Assembly: GCF_963853665.1 (NCBI RefSeq)
Contig: NZ_OY970459.1
Span: 62,001 to 126,000 of the forward strand
Direction: 5' to 3'
Length of the DNA stretch: 64,000 bases
From: Mycobacterium decipiens
Lineage (GTDB): Bacteria > Actinomycetota > Actinomycetes > Mycobacteriales > Mycobacteriaceae
Shown: positions 53,438 to 63,779 of the stretch, piece by piece
How positions within the stretch are numbered: position 1 is the first letter of the stretch
Layout of the letters: every line of letters begins with the position of its first letter
Translations under genes and position numbers: made by a program
Notes under the pieces: model-generated
Seen by the model: the letters and a program-made list of their open reading frames with translations, nothing else
What the model was told of the DNA's origin: nothing
Database searches by the model: none

Positions 53438-53489
53438 CGAGGATCGAAAGACCTGCGTAGCAGGGCAGGCACAGCCCCGGGTGCGGCGC

Positions 53490-54701
53490 CTAACGGATGG
53501 CCAGGCCGGTCAGCGCACGGGAAATGACCAGGCGCTGGATCTCGCTGGTTCCCTCAAAGATCGTGAAGATTTTCGCGTCACGGTGCATCCTCTCGACCGG
53601 GTAGTCGCGGGTATACCCGTTGCCGCCCAGGATCTGGATGGCCTCGTCGGTGACGTAGACCGCGGTCTCGCTCGCCACCAGCTTGGCCATCGAGCCCTCC
53701 GCGGCGTCGAAGCTCTGGTTATTGCGCGCCATCCAGCCGGCCCGCAATACCAACAGCCGGGCCGCGTCGATACGGCTTTTCATGTCTGCCAGCTTGAACG
53801 CCACCGCCTGGAACTCGCCGATCTTGCGACCGAATTGTTCGCGCTGGCAGGCGTAGTCGAGGGCATATTCATATGCCGCGCGCGCCACGCCGACGGCCAT
53901 CGCGCCGACGGTGGGCCGGGTGCGCTCGAAGGTCTTCATTGCCGCCTGGTCACCCGTGGACGCACCGGATTTGGCCCGAGCGATCCGCGCCTCGAACTTC
54001 TCCCGGCCGCCGAGGATCAGGTCCTCGGGCAGGCGGACGTTGTCGAGCACCACCTCGGCGGTGTGCGACGCGCGGATGCCGTGCTTCTTGAACTTCTGCC
54101 CCTGAGCCAGACCTTTGCTGCCCGGCGGGATGACGAACGTGGCCTGGCCGCGCGTGCCGAGTTCGGGATAGACCGATGCCACCACGATGTGCACGTCGGC
54201 GATGCCGCCGTTGGTCGCCCAGGTCTTGGTGCCATTGAGAACCCACTCGCTGGTCGCCTCGTCGAAGCGGGCACGAGTGCGGATGGCTCCAACGTCGGAA
54301 CCGGCGTCGGGCTCCGATGAGCAAAATGCCCCGAGCTTGGGGTCGCCGGGCGTCCCAAACATCTCGGGAATCCAGCGGCCCAGCTGCTCGGGAGTTCCGT
54401 TGCCGGCCAACGCCGCTGCGGCCAGGCCGGTACCCATGATCGATATCGCGATACCCGCATCACCCCAGAACATCTCCTCCAGCGCGACGAGCAGGCCCAG
54501 CCCCGTCGGCTCGGTGGACTGCCGCGCAAAAAACTCGGGGGAGTACAGACCGACCTTCGCGGCCTCCTGGATCACCGGCCACGGAGTCTCTTCACGTTCG
54601 TCCCATTCGGCCGCGGCGGGGCGGATTACTTCGGCCGCGAACTGGTGCACCCAATCGCGGACCTCTATCACATCGTCGCTCAGTTGCAGTGAGAACGTCA
54701 C
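53490..54701 (-). CDS. Acyl-CoA dehydrogenase
   Basis: A 403-residue Fad[21 protein letters not shown] and [20 protein letters not shown] are the FAD-binding middle domain, [20 protein letters not shown] is the C-terminal helix, and the catalytic glutamate lies in [18 protein letters not shown]. It introduces a trans-2 double bond in an acyl-CoA. It is 27 bp downstream of a TetR gene on the same strand, so the two form an operon. The acyl chain preference is unknown. Confidence 0.95.
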   Translation of the reverse strand: MTFSLQLSDDVIEVRDWVHQFAAEVIRPAAAEWDEREETPWPVIQEAAKVGLYSPEFFARQSTEPTGLGLLVALEEMFWGDAGIAISIMGTGLAAAALAGNGTPEQLGRWIPEMFGTPGDPKLGAFCSSEPDAGSDVGAIRTRARFDEATSEWVLNGTKTWATNGGIADVHIVVASVYPELGTRGQATFVIPPGSKGLAQGQKFKKHGIRASHTAEVVLDNVRLPEDLILGGREKFEARIARAKSGASTGDQAAMKTFERTRPTVGAMAVGVARAAYEYALDYACQREQFGRKIGEFQAVAFKLADMKSRIDAARLLVLRAGWMARNNQSFDAAEGSMAKLVASETAVYVTDEAIQILGGNGYTRDYPVERMHRDAKIFTIFEGTSEIQRLVISRALTGLAIR

Positions 54702-54728
54702 AGCTCTACTCCTGAAATAGGTTGGTGA

Positions 54729-55340
54729 TCAACGTTTCTTGCGATTGGTGTACTGCGCGAGGACGCTGAGCGTCTGGCCGACCCAGGCCTCGAAGTACCG
54801 GTCGTCGTCGATGTTGCCGGGCGAGTGGCCGGTCAGTGCTTGCAGCGTCGCGGCATACGAGAGCGACCCGATTGCCACGGCCGCGGTCGCCTCGGGATCG
54901 GGGATGTGCGTGCGGCCGGAGCGGTTGGACGCGGCCAAATCCTGCGCGAAGCGTTGATAGGCGTTGTCGGTGATGACCTGCCAGGTCTTCTCGCCGAGTT
55001 CGCCGAGTTCGCCGGGTTCGCGCAGCGTGACCTTGAGTAGGTCCTCGCTCTGCTTGAGGTTGTCCCAGATCAACTGGCCTGCGGTGCGGACGGCCTGCTC
55101 GACGCTGCTCGGTTCCCCGGCGTCGTATTGCTCTCGAGCGGCCACGATGGTGTCGATCCGGTGGGCAACGGCGGCCTCCAACAGCTCGCGCTTGGAGGCG
55201 AAGTGCTTGTAGAGCGCGCCCGAGCCAGGTGCCAGGCCTGACGCCCGCTGGATGTCGGCGACCGACGTCGCGGCGTACCCCTTGCTGGCAAATAGCCTGA
55301 GCGCCGCGGCCAGCAGCCGATCACGTCCCGAAGCGAGCAT
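54729..55340 (-). CDS. TetR-family repressor
   Basis: A 203-residue TetR with helix-turn-helix VADIQRASGLAPGSGALYKH then FASKRELLEAAV. The ATG at 55340 (MLASGRDRLLAAALRLFASK) is chosen because the dyad just upstream would otherwise lie inside the gene. It precedes the acyl-CoA dehydrogenase and probably controls it. Confidence 0.92.
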   Translation of the reverse strand: MLASGRDRLLAAALRLFASKGYAATSVADIQRASGLAPGSGALYKHFASKRELLEAAVAHRIDTIVAAREQYDAGEPSSVEQAVRTAGQLIWDNLKQSEDLLKVTLREPGELGELGEKTWQVITDNAYQRFAQDLAASNRSGRTHIPDPEATAAVAIGSLSYAATLQALTGHSPGNIDDDRYFEAWVGQTLSVLAQYTNRKKR

Positions 55341-55341
55341 G

Positions 55342-55357
55342 GTGAGAGAATACTCAC
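55342..55357. promoter_or_regulatory. Dyad at the TetR start
   Basis: GTGAG-AGAATA-CTCAC is a perfect 5-bp inverted repeat with 6-bp spacer directly upstream of the TetR ATG, extended by further TGAGTGAG repeats. It is a likely autoregulatory site. Confidence 0.5.
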
Positions 55358-55419
55358 TCACTCGGGGTGGGGCAAGCTCCACGGCATCGTCGTACGGCTG
55401 GGCGCGAAACCGGCCATAG

Positions 55420-55707
55420 CTAACCAGCCCGGTGAATGCGGGATCCGGTGATCAGGCACAACCCGCCGGCGAGCATCAGCAGGAAACCAAGAACGGACAC
55501 CGTCAAGAGCGCCAGAACGATGTTGGGAACCAATACGATCGCGCTGAGCATCGCCGCCAATCCGCTCACGAACAGCGCCGCCGCCAGCATGGGTCGGCGA
55601 ATGGACCAGGAAGGAGCGCGCAGGTCATCGGCGAGTTTGGGATCTTGACCCTGCAGTTCTCGCTCAATGTCCTCGAGCATGCGCTGCTCATGATCGGAGA
55701 GCGGCAT
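55420..55707 (-). CDS. DUF3040 membrane protein
   Basis: A 95-residue actinobacterial protein. MPLSDHEQRMLEDIERELQG is the DUF3040 amphipathic start, and two hydrophobic segments follow (MLAAALFVSGLAAMLSAIVL; LLTVSVLGFLLMLAGGLCLI). Function is unknown. The ATG at 55707 is chosen because the family start is there. Confidence 0.88.
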   Translation of the reverse strand: MPLSDHEQRMLEDIERELQGQDPKLADDLRAPSWSIRRPMLAAALFVSGLAAMLSAIVLVPNIVLALLTVSVLGFLLMLAGGLCLITGSRIHRAG

Positions 55708-56101
55708 GGCACACCTTTCGTCGCGATCGGCTACGGCCTTAGCCCGTTCGGCCACGGGACCCCAACTGTCGTAGTCAGAATTCCCCGGTTCAGGTACGCA
55801 TACACCTCGTTTCGGGTTGTCGGCTGAAGGTGGCCTGATCGTAGGCCGTGCTCGTCTACCCTGGGAAGTGATCATGGAACTGTCCGTGTCTGTCATCGCG
55901 GGATTGGTCATCGCACTGTTGGCGGCCATTTCCCGGGTGCGGGCAGTCCCGATCGTGCCTTCGCGGCGTCGTCGCGCGCATCGGCCGCGACCTTCTTGGC
56001 ATTGCGACCGGGCCGCAACGTGGCAGGGAGTGCCCGGCCGTATCACCGTTGCGTCGATAGCCAGTTCGCCGCAACACGGCTCTGGGGTGTAGGAGGCGCG
56101 G
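55708..56101. other. Intergenic region before the UPF0182 gene
   Basis: 394 bp. A plus frame from ATG 55874 (MELSVSVIAGLVIALLAAIS onward) has a hydrophobic start but a non-protein-like Arg/Pro tail, and is probably not coding. GGAGGCGCG precedes the UPF0182 ATG. Confidence 0.4.
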
Positions 56102-59059
56102 ATGGAAACACGTTCGCCGGGAAGGCGCCCGGTGTTGTCCAAGCGCTCCCGCGTAATTGTCATGGCAGGGATCGGCGTACTTGCGTTACTGCTGTTCGGA
56201 CCGCGGTTAGTGGACATCTACGTCGACTGGTTGTGGTTTGGCGAGGTCGGTTTTCGCAGTGTCTGGGTCACGGTGTTGCTAACCCGGGTGGCGATCGTCG
56301 GTGCGGTTGCGCTTGTGGTGGGCGGAGTTGTGTTTGTTGCCCTGCTGATGGCGTACCGCTCGCGGCCGTTCTTTATGCCGGCCGAGCCGCAGAAGGATCC
56401 CATCGCGCCATTTCGCACCGAGGTGATGCGCCGACCGCGCCTGTTCGGATGGGGCATCGCGGTCACACTTGGTGTGTTGTGCGGGCTGATCGCCCAGTTC
56501 GACTGGGTGCCGGTTCAGCTGTTCCTCCACGGTAGTTCCTTCGGCATCGCCGACCCCGAATTCGGCTATGACATAGGGTTTTTCGTCTTCGATCTGCCGT
56601 TCTACCGGTCTGTGTTGAACTGGCTATTCGTCGCCATCGTCCTGGCGTTCGTTGCGAGCCTGCTGACGCACTATGTGTTCGGCGGCCTTCGTCTGACGAC
56701 CGGCAGGGGTCTGCTCACCCAGGCCGCTCGAATTCAACTCGGGGTGCTCGCCGGCACGTTTATTCTGCTGAAGGCTGTTGCCTACTGGTTCGACCGTTAT
56801 GAGCTGCTGTCGAGTGGCCGTAAGGAGCCAACCTTCACCGGTGCCGGCTACACCGACATCCACGCCGAGCTGCCGGCCAAGCTGGTGCTGCTGGCGATCG
56901 CCGTGCTGTGTGGGTTGTCGTTCTTTGCGGCGATCTTTCTGCGCGACTTGAGGATTCCCGCGATGGCTACCGCGCTGCTCGTGCTGTCGGCGATGCTGGT
57001 GGGTGGCCTGTGGCCGCTGCTAATGGAGCAGTTCTCGGTGCGTCCGAACGCCGCCGATGTCGAACGCCCGTATATCCAACGCAATATCGAAGCGACGCGT
57101 CAGGCGTATCGGCTCGGTGGCGATTGGGTGGAGTACCGCAGCTATCCCGGCATCGGCACCAAACAGCCCCGCGACGTGCCGGCGGACGTCACCACGATCG
57201 CCAATGTGCGGTTGTTGGACCCGCATATCCTGTCGCGAACCTTCACCCAGCAACAGCAGCTCAAGAACTTCTACAGCTTCCCCGAGGTGCTCGACATCGA
57301 TCGCTACCGGATCGACGGCGAGCTGCGCGACTACATCGTCGGCGTCCGCGAACTTTCGCCGAACAGTCTCACCGGGAATCAGACCGACTGGATCAACAAA
57401 CACACCGTGTACACGCATGGCAACGGCTTCGTCGCCGCCCCAGCCAATCGGGTGAACGCGGCGGCTCGCGATGCCATGAACATCTCCGACAGCAACAGCG
57501 GGTACCCGATCTACACGGTCAGCGACATTGCGTCGATGGATTCTGGTCGACAGGTCATCCCGGTCACGCAACCGCGCGTCTACTACGGCGAGGTGATCGC
57601 CCAGTCCGATCCCGACTACGCGATCGTCGGCGGTGCCCCGGGGTCCGCGCCCCGCGAGTATGACACCGACACGTCCAAGTACGCCTACACCGGCGCAGGT
57701 GGCGTGCCGATCGGAAACTGGTTCAACCGCACGGTGTTTGCCACCAAGTTCGCCGAGCACAAGTTCCTGTTCTCCCGCGAGATCGGTTCGCAGTCCAAGG
57801 TGCTAATCCACCGCGACCCGAAGGAACGCGTGCAGCGGGTGGCGCCATGGCTGACCACCGATGACAATCCCTATCCGGTCGTGGTGAAGGGACGGATCGT
57901 CTGGATCGTCGACGCCTACACCACGCTGGACACCTATCCGTACGCGCAACGCAGCTCGCTCGAGGGGCCGGTGACTAGCCCGACCGGCGTTGTGCGGCAG
58001 GGCAAACAGGTGTCGTATGTGCGAAATTCGGTCAAGGCCACCGTGGATGCCTACGACGGAACCGTAACGCTATATCAGTTCGATCGGGACGATCCGGTGC
58101 TGCGAGCGTGGATGCGCGTCTTTCCCGGCACCGTCCAATCCGAGGACGGCATTCCCGATGAGTTGCGGGCCCACTTCCGGTATCCGGAGGACCTGTTCGA
58201 GGTTCAGCGGGGTTTGCTCGCGAAGTACCATGTCGACGAACCGCGAGAGTTCTTCACCACCAACGCCTTCTGGTCGGTGCCTAGCGACCCCACCAATGAC
58301 ACCAACGCAGCGCAACCGCCGTTCTACGTCCTCGTCGGCGACCAGCAGACCGCTAGGCTGTCCTTCCGGCTGGCGTCGGCGATGGTCGGCTACAACCGCG
58401 AATTCCTGTCCGCTTACATCTCGGCGCACTCGGATCCGGAGAACTACGGCAAGCTGACCGTGCTGGAGTTGCCGACCGACACCTTGACCCAAGGCCCGCA
58501 ACAAATCCAGAACTCGATGATCTCCGACACCCGGGTCGCGTCCGAGCGAACGCTGCTGGAACGGTCGAACCGGATCCACTACGGCAATCTATTGTCGCTG
58601 CCGATCGCCGACGGCGGTGTCCTGTATGTGGAACCGCTCTACACCGAGCGGATCTCGACGAACCCGAACAGCTCAACCTTCCCGCAACTTTCCCGAATGT
58701 TGGTCAGCGTGCGCGAACCGCGCACCGAAGGTGGGGTCCGAGTCGGATACGCGCCGACCTTGGCCGAAGCTCTCGATCAGGTATTCGGGCCGGGCACCGG
58801 TCGGGTCGCGACCGCTCCCGGCGGTGATGCCGCCACGGCACCGCCGCCTGAGGCGGGCGCGCCTGCGCCGCCGCAGGTTGTGCCGCCGGTCGCGTCGCCA
58901 CCGGGCGCGATCCCGGCCGAACCCCCCGCCGCCCCGCCGCAGCGACCGGACGTGCCAGCCGCGACGGTGGACGAACTCCGGAAAGCGCTGGCCGAACTGC
59001 GTGCGGCGCTCGACCAGATGGAGCGGGCCATCGACGCGGCTGGAAGTCCCGGACGCTAG
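56102..59059 (+). CDS. UPF0182 family membrane protein (Rv0064-like)
   Basis: A 985-residue protein. The N-terminal third has seven hydrophobic segments (VIVMAGIGVLALLLFGPRLV; VWVTVLLTRVAIVGAVALVV; and others). The large C-terminal domain (RNIEATRQAYRLGGDWVEYR, then VYYGEVIAQSDPDYAIVGGA) is expected outside the membrane, ending in a Pro/Ala-rich stretch and a helical tail. This matches UPF0182 and Rv0064. Function is unknown. Its 3' end is duplicated in degenerate form at 60700-61215. Confidence 0.93.
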   Translation: METRSPGRRPVLSKRSRVIVMAGIGVLALLLFGPRLVDIYVDWLWFGEVGFRSVWVTVLLTRVAIVGAVALVVGGVVFVALLMAYRSRPFFMPAEPQKDPIAPFRTEVMRRPRLFGWGIAVTLGVLCGLIAQFDWVPVQLFLHGSSFGIADPEFGYDIGFFVFDLPFYRSVLNWLFVAIVLAFVASLLTHYVFGGLRLTTGRGLLTQAARIQLGVLAGTFILLKAVAYWFDRYELLSSGRKEPTFTGAGYTDIHAELPAKLVLLAIAVLCGLSFFAAIFLRDLRIPAMATALLVLSAMLVGGLWPLLMEQFSVRPNAADVERPYIQRNIEATRQAYRLGGDWVEYRSYPGIGTKQPRDVPADVTTIANVRLLDPHILSRTFTQQQQLKNFYSFPEVLDIDRYRIDGELRDYIVGVRELSPNSLTGNQTDWINKHTVYTHGNGFVAAPANRVNAAARDAMNISDSNSGYPIYTVSDIASMDSGRQVIPVTQPRVYYGEVIAQSDPDYAIVGGAPGSAPREYDTDTSKYAYTGAGGVPIGNWFNRTVFATKFAEHKFLFSREIGSQSKVLIHRDPKERVQRVAPWLTTDDNPYPVVVKGRIVWIVDAYTTLDTYPYAQRSSLEGPVTSPTGVVRQGKQVSYVRNSVKATVDAYDGTVTLYQFDRDDPVLRAWMRVFPGTVQSEDGIPDELRAHFRYPEDLFEVQRGLLAKYHVDEPREFFTTNAFWSVPSDPTNDTNAAQPPFYVLVGDQQTARLSFRLASAMVGYNREFLSAYISAHSDPENYGKLTVLELPTDTLTQGPQQIQNSMISDTRVASERTLLERSNRIHYGNLLSLPIADGGVLYVEPLYTERISTNPNSSTFPQLSRMLVSVREPRTEGGVRVGYAPTLAEALDQVFGPGTGRVATAPGGDAATAPPPEAGAPAPPQVVPPVASPPGAIPAEPPAAPPQRPDVPAATVDELRKALAELRAALDQMERAIDAAGSPGR

Positions 59060-59076
59060 GCCCGGACGCCAGCGGG

Positions 59077-60342
59077 TCAACCGTTCGGGAAGCTCATCGT
59101 GTCGAGCTGCAGCGGCATCACATGGGTTTTGTCGCTCTGGGCGAAACCCTGTTGCGTCGGCACCGGGCCGCCGCTATCGGCGAGCTGGTCAACTGCCGCA
59201 TCAGAGGCGATCCGGGAGTCAAGATGGAAACTCACAAAGACATACGGCAAGCCATTGGAGCGCAACGGCTCAGGCGTACTCATCACATGGAAGTGCAGAT
59301 GTGGCGCAGTGGTGTTACCGCTGTTGCCCAGCGAGGCAAAGACCTGCCCAGCGGTCAACCGGTCGCCGGGCTTGACCCGCACGCTACCGGTCGCCAAATG
59401 CGCATAGAACGCATAGTTGCCCTCGCCGATGTCCTGCACCACGTGGTTGCCGCCGTATTGGTCGAGCGGCAGGCCGGAGGGATTCGCACCGGGCACTTGC
59501 TCCGGCAGGTTGTCCACCACCGCAACGACCGGGCCGTCGGCGACCGCGTGGATGTCGGTGCCGAAGTACGGGTAGCTCTCGACCTTCGTTCTGTCGCCGA
59601 TGAACAGGCGGCCCTCCGGGGTGAGCTGGACGAAGTCGATCGCGAACCGCTCCGCTCCCCACAGTTGCCCGTTGATGGGGTTCAGGGCCGTGCGGTGCGC
59701 AGACATGGCGCAGCAGCCGTCGCCGTCCAACCACCCTGGTCCGCTCAGCGGTGGCGCGATTGTCACCGGTTTGCGTGCGGCGACCTTGGTGAAGGCGATC
59801 GATTCCGTCATCGTCGACGGGACGAGGGGCGGTTGCGGGTGCGGCACGGTCAGGCCCACCATGTGGCCGATTTCAGTGGGGACGTCTGCGGGTTGGTCGA
59901 CGGTGACGTCGAGCCAGATCAGCGCGGTCTGAGCCGGGCCGATCTTGGTGGTCGGGGTCTGGCTGCCGATAATCCGTGTCCAAAATGCCAGGCCGTCACC
60001 GGTTAGTGTGAGCAGCGTCTTGCCGCCCACCACTGCGGCGACCGACGTCAGCGTGACCTCTTGGTCGAGGGTATTCGTGAGTTTCAGTTCATAGGCCAGA
60101 TGAACTTTGCCATCGGTGGCCGGGACGGCGACCGGCGGCGCAAGCGCCGAGCCCACGATCGGTGTTACGACTGACGGACCGACTGCAGGCCCGCTCGGCG
60201 CGACGGCGGAGGTGTCGGTCGGCGAGGTCGCCGTTGGGGTGCTCGAGGTGGAGGTAGGCGGCGATTTGGCATCGGTGGCACACGAGGTGACAAGAAGAAT
60301 CACGACCGCGCTGCGAACCATCGCTGAAAGGCGCGGCAGCAT
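59077..60342 (-). CDS. M23-family peptidase-like lipoprotein
   Basis: A 421-residue protein. The N-terminus MLPRLSAMVRSAVVILLVTSC has a lipobox with Cys21. The C-terminal domain has YGGNHVVQDIGEGNYAFYAH, VKPGDRLTAGQVFASLGNSG and HLHFHVM, the LytM/M23 layout with the HxH metal ligands; the first His/Asp of a catalytic M23 site is GGNHV. It may hydrolyse peptidoglycan or act as a non-enzymatic LytM regulator. It is convergent with the UPF0182 gene. Confidence 0.85.
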   Translation of the reverse strand: MLPRLSAMVRSAVVILLVTSCATDAKSPPTSTSSTPTATSPTDTSAVAPSGPAVGPSVVTPIVGSALAPPVAVPATDGKVHLAYELKLTNTLDQEVTLTSVAAVVGGKTLLTLTGDGLAFWTRIIGSQTPTTKIGPAQTALIWLDVTVDQPADVPTEIGHMVGLTVPHPQPPLVPSTMTESIAFTKVAARKPVTIAPPLSGPGWLDGDGCCAMSAHRTALNPINGQLWGAERFAIDFVQLTPEGRLFIGDRTKVESYPYFGTDIHAVADGPVVAVVDNLPEQVPGANPSGLPLDQYGGNHVVQDIGEGNYAFYAHLATGSVRVKPGDRLTAGQVFASLGNSGNTTAPHLHFHVMSTPEPLRSNGLPYVFVSFHLDSRIASDAAVDQLADSGGPVPTQQGFAQSDKTHVMPLQLDTMSFPNG

Positions 60343-60360
60343 AGAGCGATCTAATCATGG

Positions 60361-60449
60361 CAGCGGGCAGCGGGCAGCGGGCAGCGGGCAGCGGGCAGCG
60401 GGCAGCGGGCAGCGGGCAGCGGGCAGCGGGCAGCGGGCAGCGGGCAGCG
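60361..60449. repeat. Heptanucleotide tandem repeat (CAGCGGG)n
   Basis: Twelve perfect copies of CAGCGGG plus a partial CAGCG, 89 bp in all, starting 19 bp upstream of the M23 lipoprotein start on the other strand. The unit is 7 bp, so it would shift any reading frame. It lies in the promoter region of the lipoprotein gene. Confidence 0.97.
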
Positions 60450-60478
60450 TCATGTCGCCGGTCGCAAATTCCACGGCG

Positions 60479-60699
60479 TCAGCGTTGGGCGGTCAGCAAC
60501 GCCTCGTTGAACGGTCTTGCTGGGCCGCATCACCGCCGTGGTCGTGTCGCTGTCCGGCGCGGAGTGGGCGCCGATGTCTACGGTTCGCCCTGCACCTCGT
60601 TGAATTCGCGCACGATGACGTTTTCGTTCTTGGTCAAGGAGTCGGCGAGTGCGGCGAAGTGTTCGGCCAGCTCCGAGTCGTCGTGGTCGGCGCCCATCG
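60479..60699 (-). pseudogene. Degenerate copy of the icd2 3' end
   Basis: The sequence from the stop codon (60479-60481) runs closely parallel to the real icd2 end at 63805-64000 (for example TTGGGCGGTCAGCAACGCCT in both), but has an extra G near 60512 and other changes that break the frame. It ends near 60699, where the match switches to the UPF0182 gene. The broken frame reads MGADHDDSELAEHFAALADS then LTKNENVIVREFNEVQG. Confidence 0.9.
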
Positions 60700-61215
60700 A
60701 CCCCACCAATGACACCAACGCAGCGCAACGGCGCACTCGGATCCGGAGAACTACGGCAAGCTGAGGTTGCTGGAGTTGCCGGCCGACACCTTGACCCAAG
60801 GCCGGCAACAAATCCAGAATTCGGCAATCTATTGTCCTATTGTCGGCCAATCGCCGACGGCGGCGTCCTCTATGTGGAACCGCTCTACACCGAGCGGATT
60901 TCGACGAACCCGAATAGCTCAACCTTCCCGCAACTTTCCCGAAAGTTGGTCAGCGTGCGCGAACCGCGCACCGAAGGTGGGGTCCGAGTCGGATACGCGC
61001 CGCCCTTGGCCGAAGCTCTCGATCAGGTATTCGGGCCGGGCTCCGGTCGGGTCGCCACCGGGCGCGATCCCGCCCGAACCCCCGCCGCCCCGCCGCAGCG
61101 GCCGGACGTGCCAGCCGCGACGGCGGACGAACTCCGGAAAGCGCTGGCCAAACTGCGTGCGGCGCTCGACCAGATGGAGCGGGCCATCGACGCCGCTGGA
61201 AATCCCGGCCGCTAG
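60700..61215 (+). pseudogene. Degenerate, internally deleted copy of the UPF0182 3' end
   Basis: The start GACCCCACCAATGACACCAA matches 58286 onward in the intact gene. Internal deletions then skip to the positions around 58426 and 58580, and the copy finally runs to the same C-terminus (KALAKLRAALDQMERAIDAA in the copy, KALAELRAALDQMERAIDAA in the gene) and stop. The open part from about 60850 reads GGVLYVEPLYTERISTNPNS. It is not a functional gene. Confidence 0.92.
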
Positions 61216-61430
61216 GCGATGCAGAGGATGAGATTGGGTCAATAGGGCGGCGTACGAATCGGGCTGCACTGCAGCGTGGGTTGGCCGCCCGTGGCGGAAT
61301 GCGAACCGCCTAAGAAAGGCCGAAAAAGCCGGACAACAATCGGCGAAAATGCTATGTGTAGAACACTGTGTGAATAATCAGTTTTCACCGAGCGCTCGAC
61401 GATGACCGCACGTGAATGGGTGAGCTAGCG

Positions 61431-63779
61431 ATGTCGCATGTGACGGTGACCCCGACGGAGTTGGCGGCGGCGGCGACGGATTTGCAGGGCATCGGCTCGG
61501 TGCTGCGGGCGGCCAATGTCGCGGCCGCGGCCCCGATCACCGCGGTGCAGGCCCCCGCGGCCGATGAGGTCTCGGCCGCCATCGCGTCGCTATTTTCCAG
61601 CCACGCGCAGGACTATCGGGCGCTCAGCGCGCGAGCGGCGATGTTTCACGACCAGTTCGTGCGGTCGTTGACGTCGGGTGCGGGGGCCTATTCGGCCGCG
61701 GAGGCTGCCAGCGCGTCGCCGCTGCAGCCGCTGTTCGACTTGGTGAACTGGCCCACCCAGGCGCTGCTGGGACGTCCGCTGATCGGCGATGGCGCCAACG
61801 GCACCGCTTCGGCGCCCAACGGGCAGGCGGGGGGATTGTTGTACGGCAATGGCGGCAACGGCTACGACAACAGTGCAAACACCGGAGTGGCTGGCGGTGC
61901 CGGCGGGACCGCTGGGTTGATCGGCAACGGCGGCTTCGGCGGCGCCGGAGGGGTCGGAGCGGCCGGCGGGGCCGGTGGAGCCGGCGGGTGGCTGTGGGGC
62001 AGCGGCGGCGTCGGTGGGAATGGCGGCCTGGGTGCAGGCGGGGGCGCCGGCGGTGACGCCGGGGTGCTGTCGCTGGTCGGAAACGGTGGTGACGGCGGGC
62101 GCGGTGGCGACGGGGCGACCGCCGGACCAGGTGGGGCTGGCGGCAGCGGTGGTAACGCGGCGCTGTTCGGCCGCGGTGGTTCGGGCGGTGCCGGCGGTGC
62201 GGGCGGCGATGGTCTGATGGGCAGCCCCGCCTCGCTGGACGGCGGCGGTGGTGGCGCTGGTGGGCCGGGTGGCCGCGGCGGACTGTTTGCTGTTGGCGGC
62301 GATGGTGGCCACGGTGGCGCCGGCGGCAACGGAGCTCGGGGCGCCGATGGAGTCCTCGATGGGGAGGCGGGTGAGCAGGGTGGTGCTGGGGGCGCTGGTG
62401 GTGCCGGTGGTGTGGGCGGCGCCGGCATTCTGGCGGGATCCGACGGTGTGGGCGGCGACGGCGGCAATGGTGGCCGCGGCGGCAACGGCGTTCGGGGTGC
62501 CGACGGGGTCGGCGACGGTGCGGCGGGCGAGATGGGTGGTGCGGGGGGCGCTGGTGGTGCCGGTGGTGTGGGCGGCACCGGAAGTCAGGTGGGATCCCAG
62601 GGTGTGGGCGGCGATGGTGGGAACGGTGGCCGTGGCGGCAACGGCGTTCGGGGTGCCGACGGGGTGCTCGATGGTGAGTCGGGCGGTACGGGTGGCAATG
62701 GCGGCGGCGGCGGGGCCGGTGGCGCGGGCGGCACCGGAAGTCAGGCGGGATCCCAGGGTGTCGGTGGCGATGGCGGCCGCGCCGGGGACGGCGGTAACGG
62801 CGCTTTCGTCGATGGCAAGGGCGGCGGCCATGGCGGTACCGGCGGTCGCGGGGGTGACGGCGGTGCGGGCGACACCGGTGGCGCGGCCGGCGACGGCGGT
62901 CACGGCGGTGCTGGCGGCGACGCTGTGGACTTCTCCGGCCGAAACGGCGGGCGCGGTGGCGAGGGCGGTGCCGGCGGGACCGGCGGGGAAGGCATCAACG
63001 GCACCGGCGGCAGCGGGGGCACCGGCGGGATGGGTGGCAATGCCGGCGTCAGCGACCCCACGTCGGGCGCAACCGGGTCGAGGGGCGGCCATGGGGGTGC
63101 TGGAGGCAATGGCGGCCAGGGCAGCACAGGTGGTGAGGGCGGCGTCGGCGGCGACGGCGGCATCGGCGGGGTTGGGGGCAATCCCGACGCGGACAATACC
63201 GCCGGTGCGGGCGGCAAGGGTGGCGGTGGCGGCAACGGCGGCGTCGGCACGCTCGGGTCCGGCGGTGCCGGCGGTGGCGGCGGTGACGGCGGCACCGGCG
63301 GTAGCGGCAACATTGTCGCCGGGGCAACTGGCGGCGACGGGGGCGGCGGCGGTGAAGGCGGGGCCGGGGGCGCCGGCGGGGAGGGCGTCACCGGCGGTTT
63401 CGGCGGCGCCGGCGGCCGTGGGGGAGCTGGCGGCACCGGCGGCATCGACTTTGCCGACGGAGATGCCAGCAACGGGGGCGGCGGTGGCACCGGTGGGATG
63501 GGCGGCGTCGGCGGGGACGGTGTCGTCGGTACCGGCGGGATGGGTGGCGACGGCGGTGACGGGGGCACCGGCGGCGACGCCATCGACGGAAATGTTCTTA
63601 GCGCCGGTGGTACCGGCGGTGACGGCGGTGCTGGCGGGGACGGTGGCGCAAGCTCGACCGGTACCGGCGGCACCCCGGGCGGCGCCGGCGGTGACGGCGA
63701 CGACGGCGCTGCCCCGATGGGCGACACCGGCGGAGACGGCGGCACCGGTGGCGGGGGCGGCTCTCCCGGCGTTGTCTAG
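61431..63779 (+). CDS. PE_PGRS family protein
   Basis: A 782-residue protein. Residues 1-100 are a PE domain ([20 protein letters not shown], then [20 protein letters not shown]). The linker ([20 protein letters not shown]) and then the PGRS domain of GGAGG/GNGG repeats make up the rest. It is exported to the cell surface through ESX-5 in well-studied relatives. The ATG at 61431 is preferred over 61416 because GGTGAG lies 7 bases before it and the PE consensus starts there. Three near-identical 156-bp units lie inside the PGRS domain. Confidence 0.95.
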   Translation: MSHVTVTPTELAAAATDLQGIGSVLRAANVAAAAPITAVQAPAADEVSAAIASLFSSHAQDYRALSARAAMFHDQFVRSLTSGAGAYSAAEAASASPLQPLFDLVNWPTQALLGRPLIGDGANGTASAPNGQAGGLLYGNGGNGYDNSANTGVAGGAGGTAGLIGNGGFGGAGGVGAAGGAGGAGGWLWGSGGVGGNGGLGAGGGAGGDAGVLSLVGNGGDGGRGGDGATAGPGGAGGSGGNAALFGRGGSGGAGGAGGDGLMGSPASLDGGGGGAGGPGGRGGLFAVGGDGGHGGAGGNGARGADGVLDGEAGEQGGAGGAGGAGGVGGAGILAGSDGVGGDGGNGGRGGNGVRGADGVGDGAAGEMGGAGGAGGAGGVGGTGSQVGSQGVGGDGGNGGRGGNGVRGADGVLDGESGGTGGNGGGGGAGGAGGTGSQAGSQGVGGDGGRAGDGGNGAFVDGKGGGHGGTGGRGGDGGAGDTGGAAGDGGHGGAGGDAVDFSGRNGGRGGEGGAGGTGGEGINGTGGSGGTGGMGGNAGVSDPTSGATGSRGGHGGAGGNGGQGSTGGEGGVGGDGGIGGVGGNPDADNTAGAGGKGGGGGNGGVGTLGSGGAGGGGGDGGTGGSGNIVAGATGGDGGGGGEGGAGGAGGEGVTGGFGGAGGRGGAGGTGGIDFADGDASNGGGGGTGGMGGVGGDGVVGTGGMGGDGGDGGTGGDAIDGNVLSAGGTGGDGGAGGDGGASSTGTGGTPGGAGGDGDDGAAPMGDTGGDGGTGGGGGSPGVV
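62331..62798 (+). repeat. Three tandem 156-bp units in the PGRS domain
   Basis: The segment starting NGxRGADGVxDGxxGE (DNA around 62331, 62487 and 62643) recurs exactly every 156 bp, giving three 52-residue units with small differences. This is larger than the usual 3-12-residue PGRS motif and shows recent in-frame duplication. Confidence 0.8.

Noticed and set aside
55817..56092. Small membrane protein upstream of the UPF0182 gene
   Set aside because: Only the first 18 residues are hydrophobic; the rest is Arg/Pro/Ser-rich shadow.
60361..60449. Heptamer array as a CRISPR or origin iteron set
   Set aside because: The 7-bp unit has no spacers and lacks a DnaA-box-like sequence; a simple tandem repeat explains it.
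62000..63770. CRISPR-like look of regularly repeated GC motifs
   Set aside because: Repeats are in-frame codons of a PGRS domain without distinct spacers; no cas genes are nearby.
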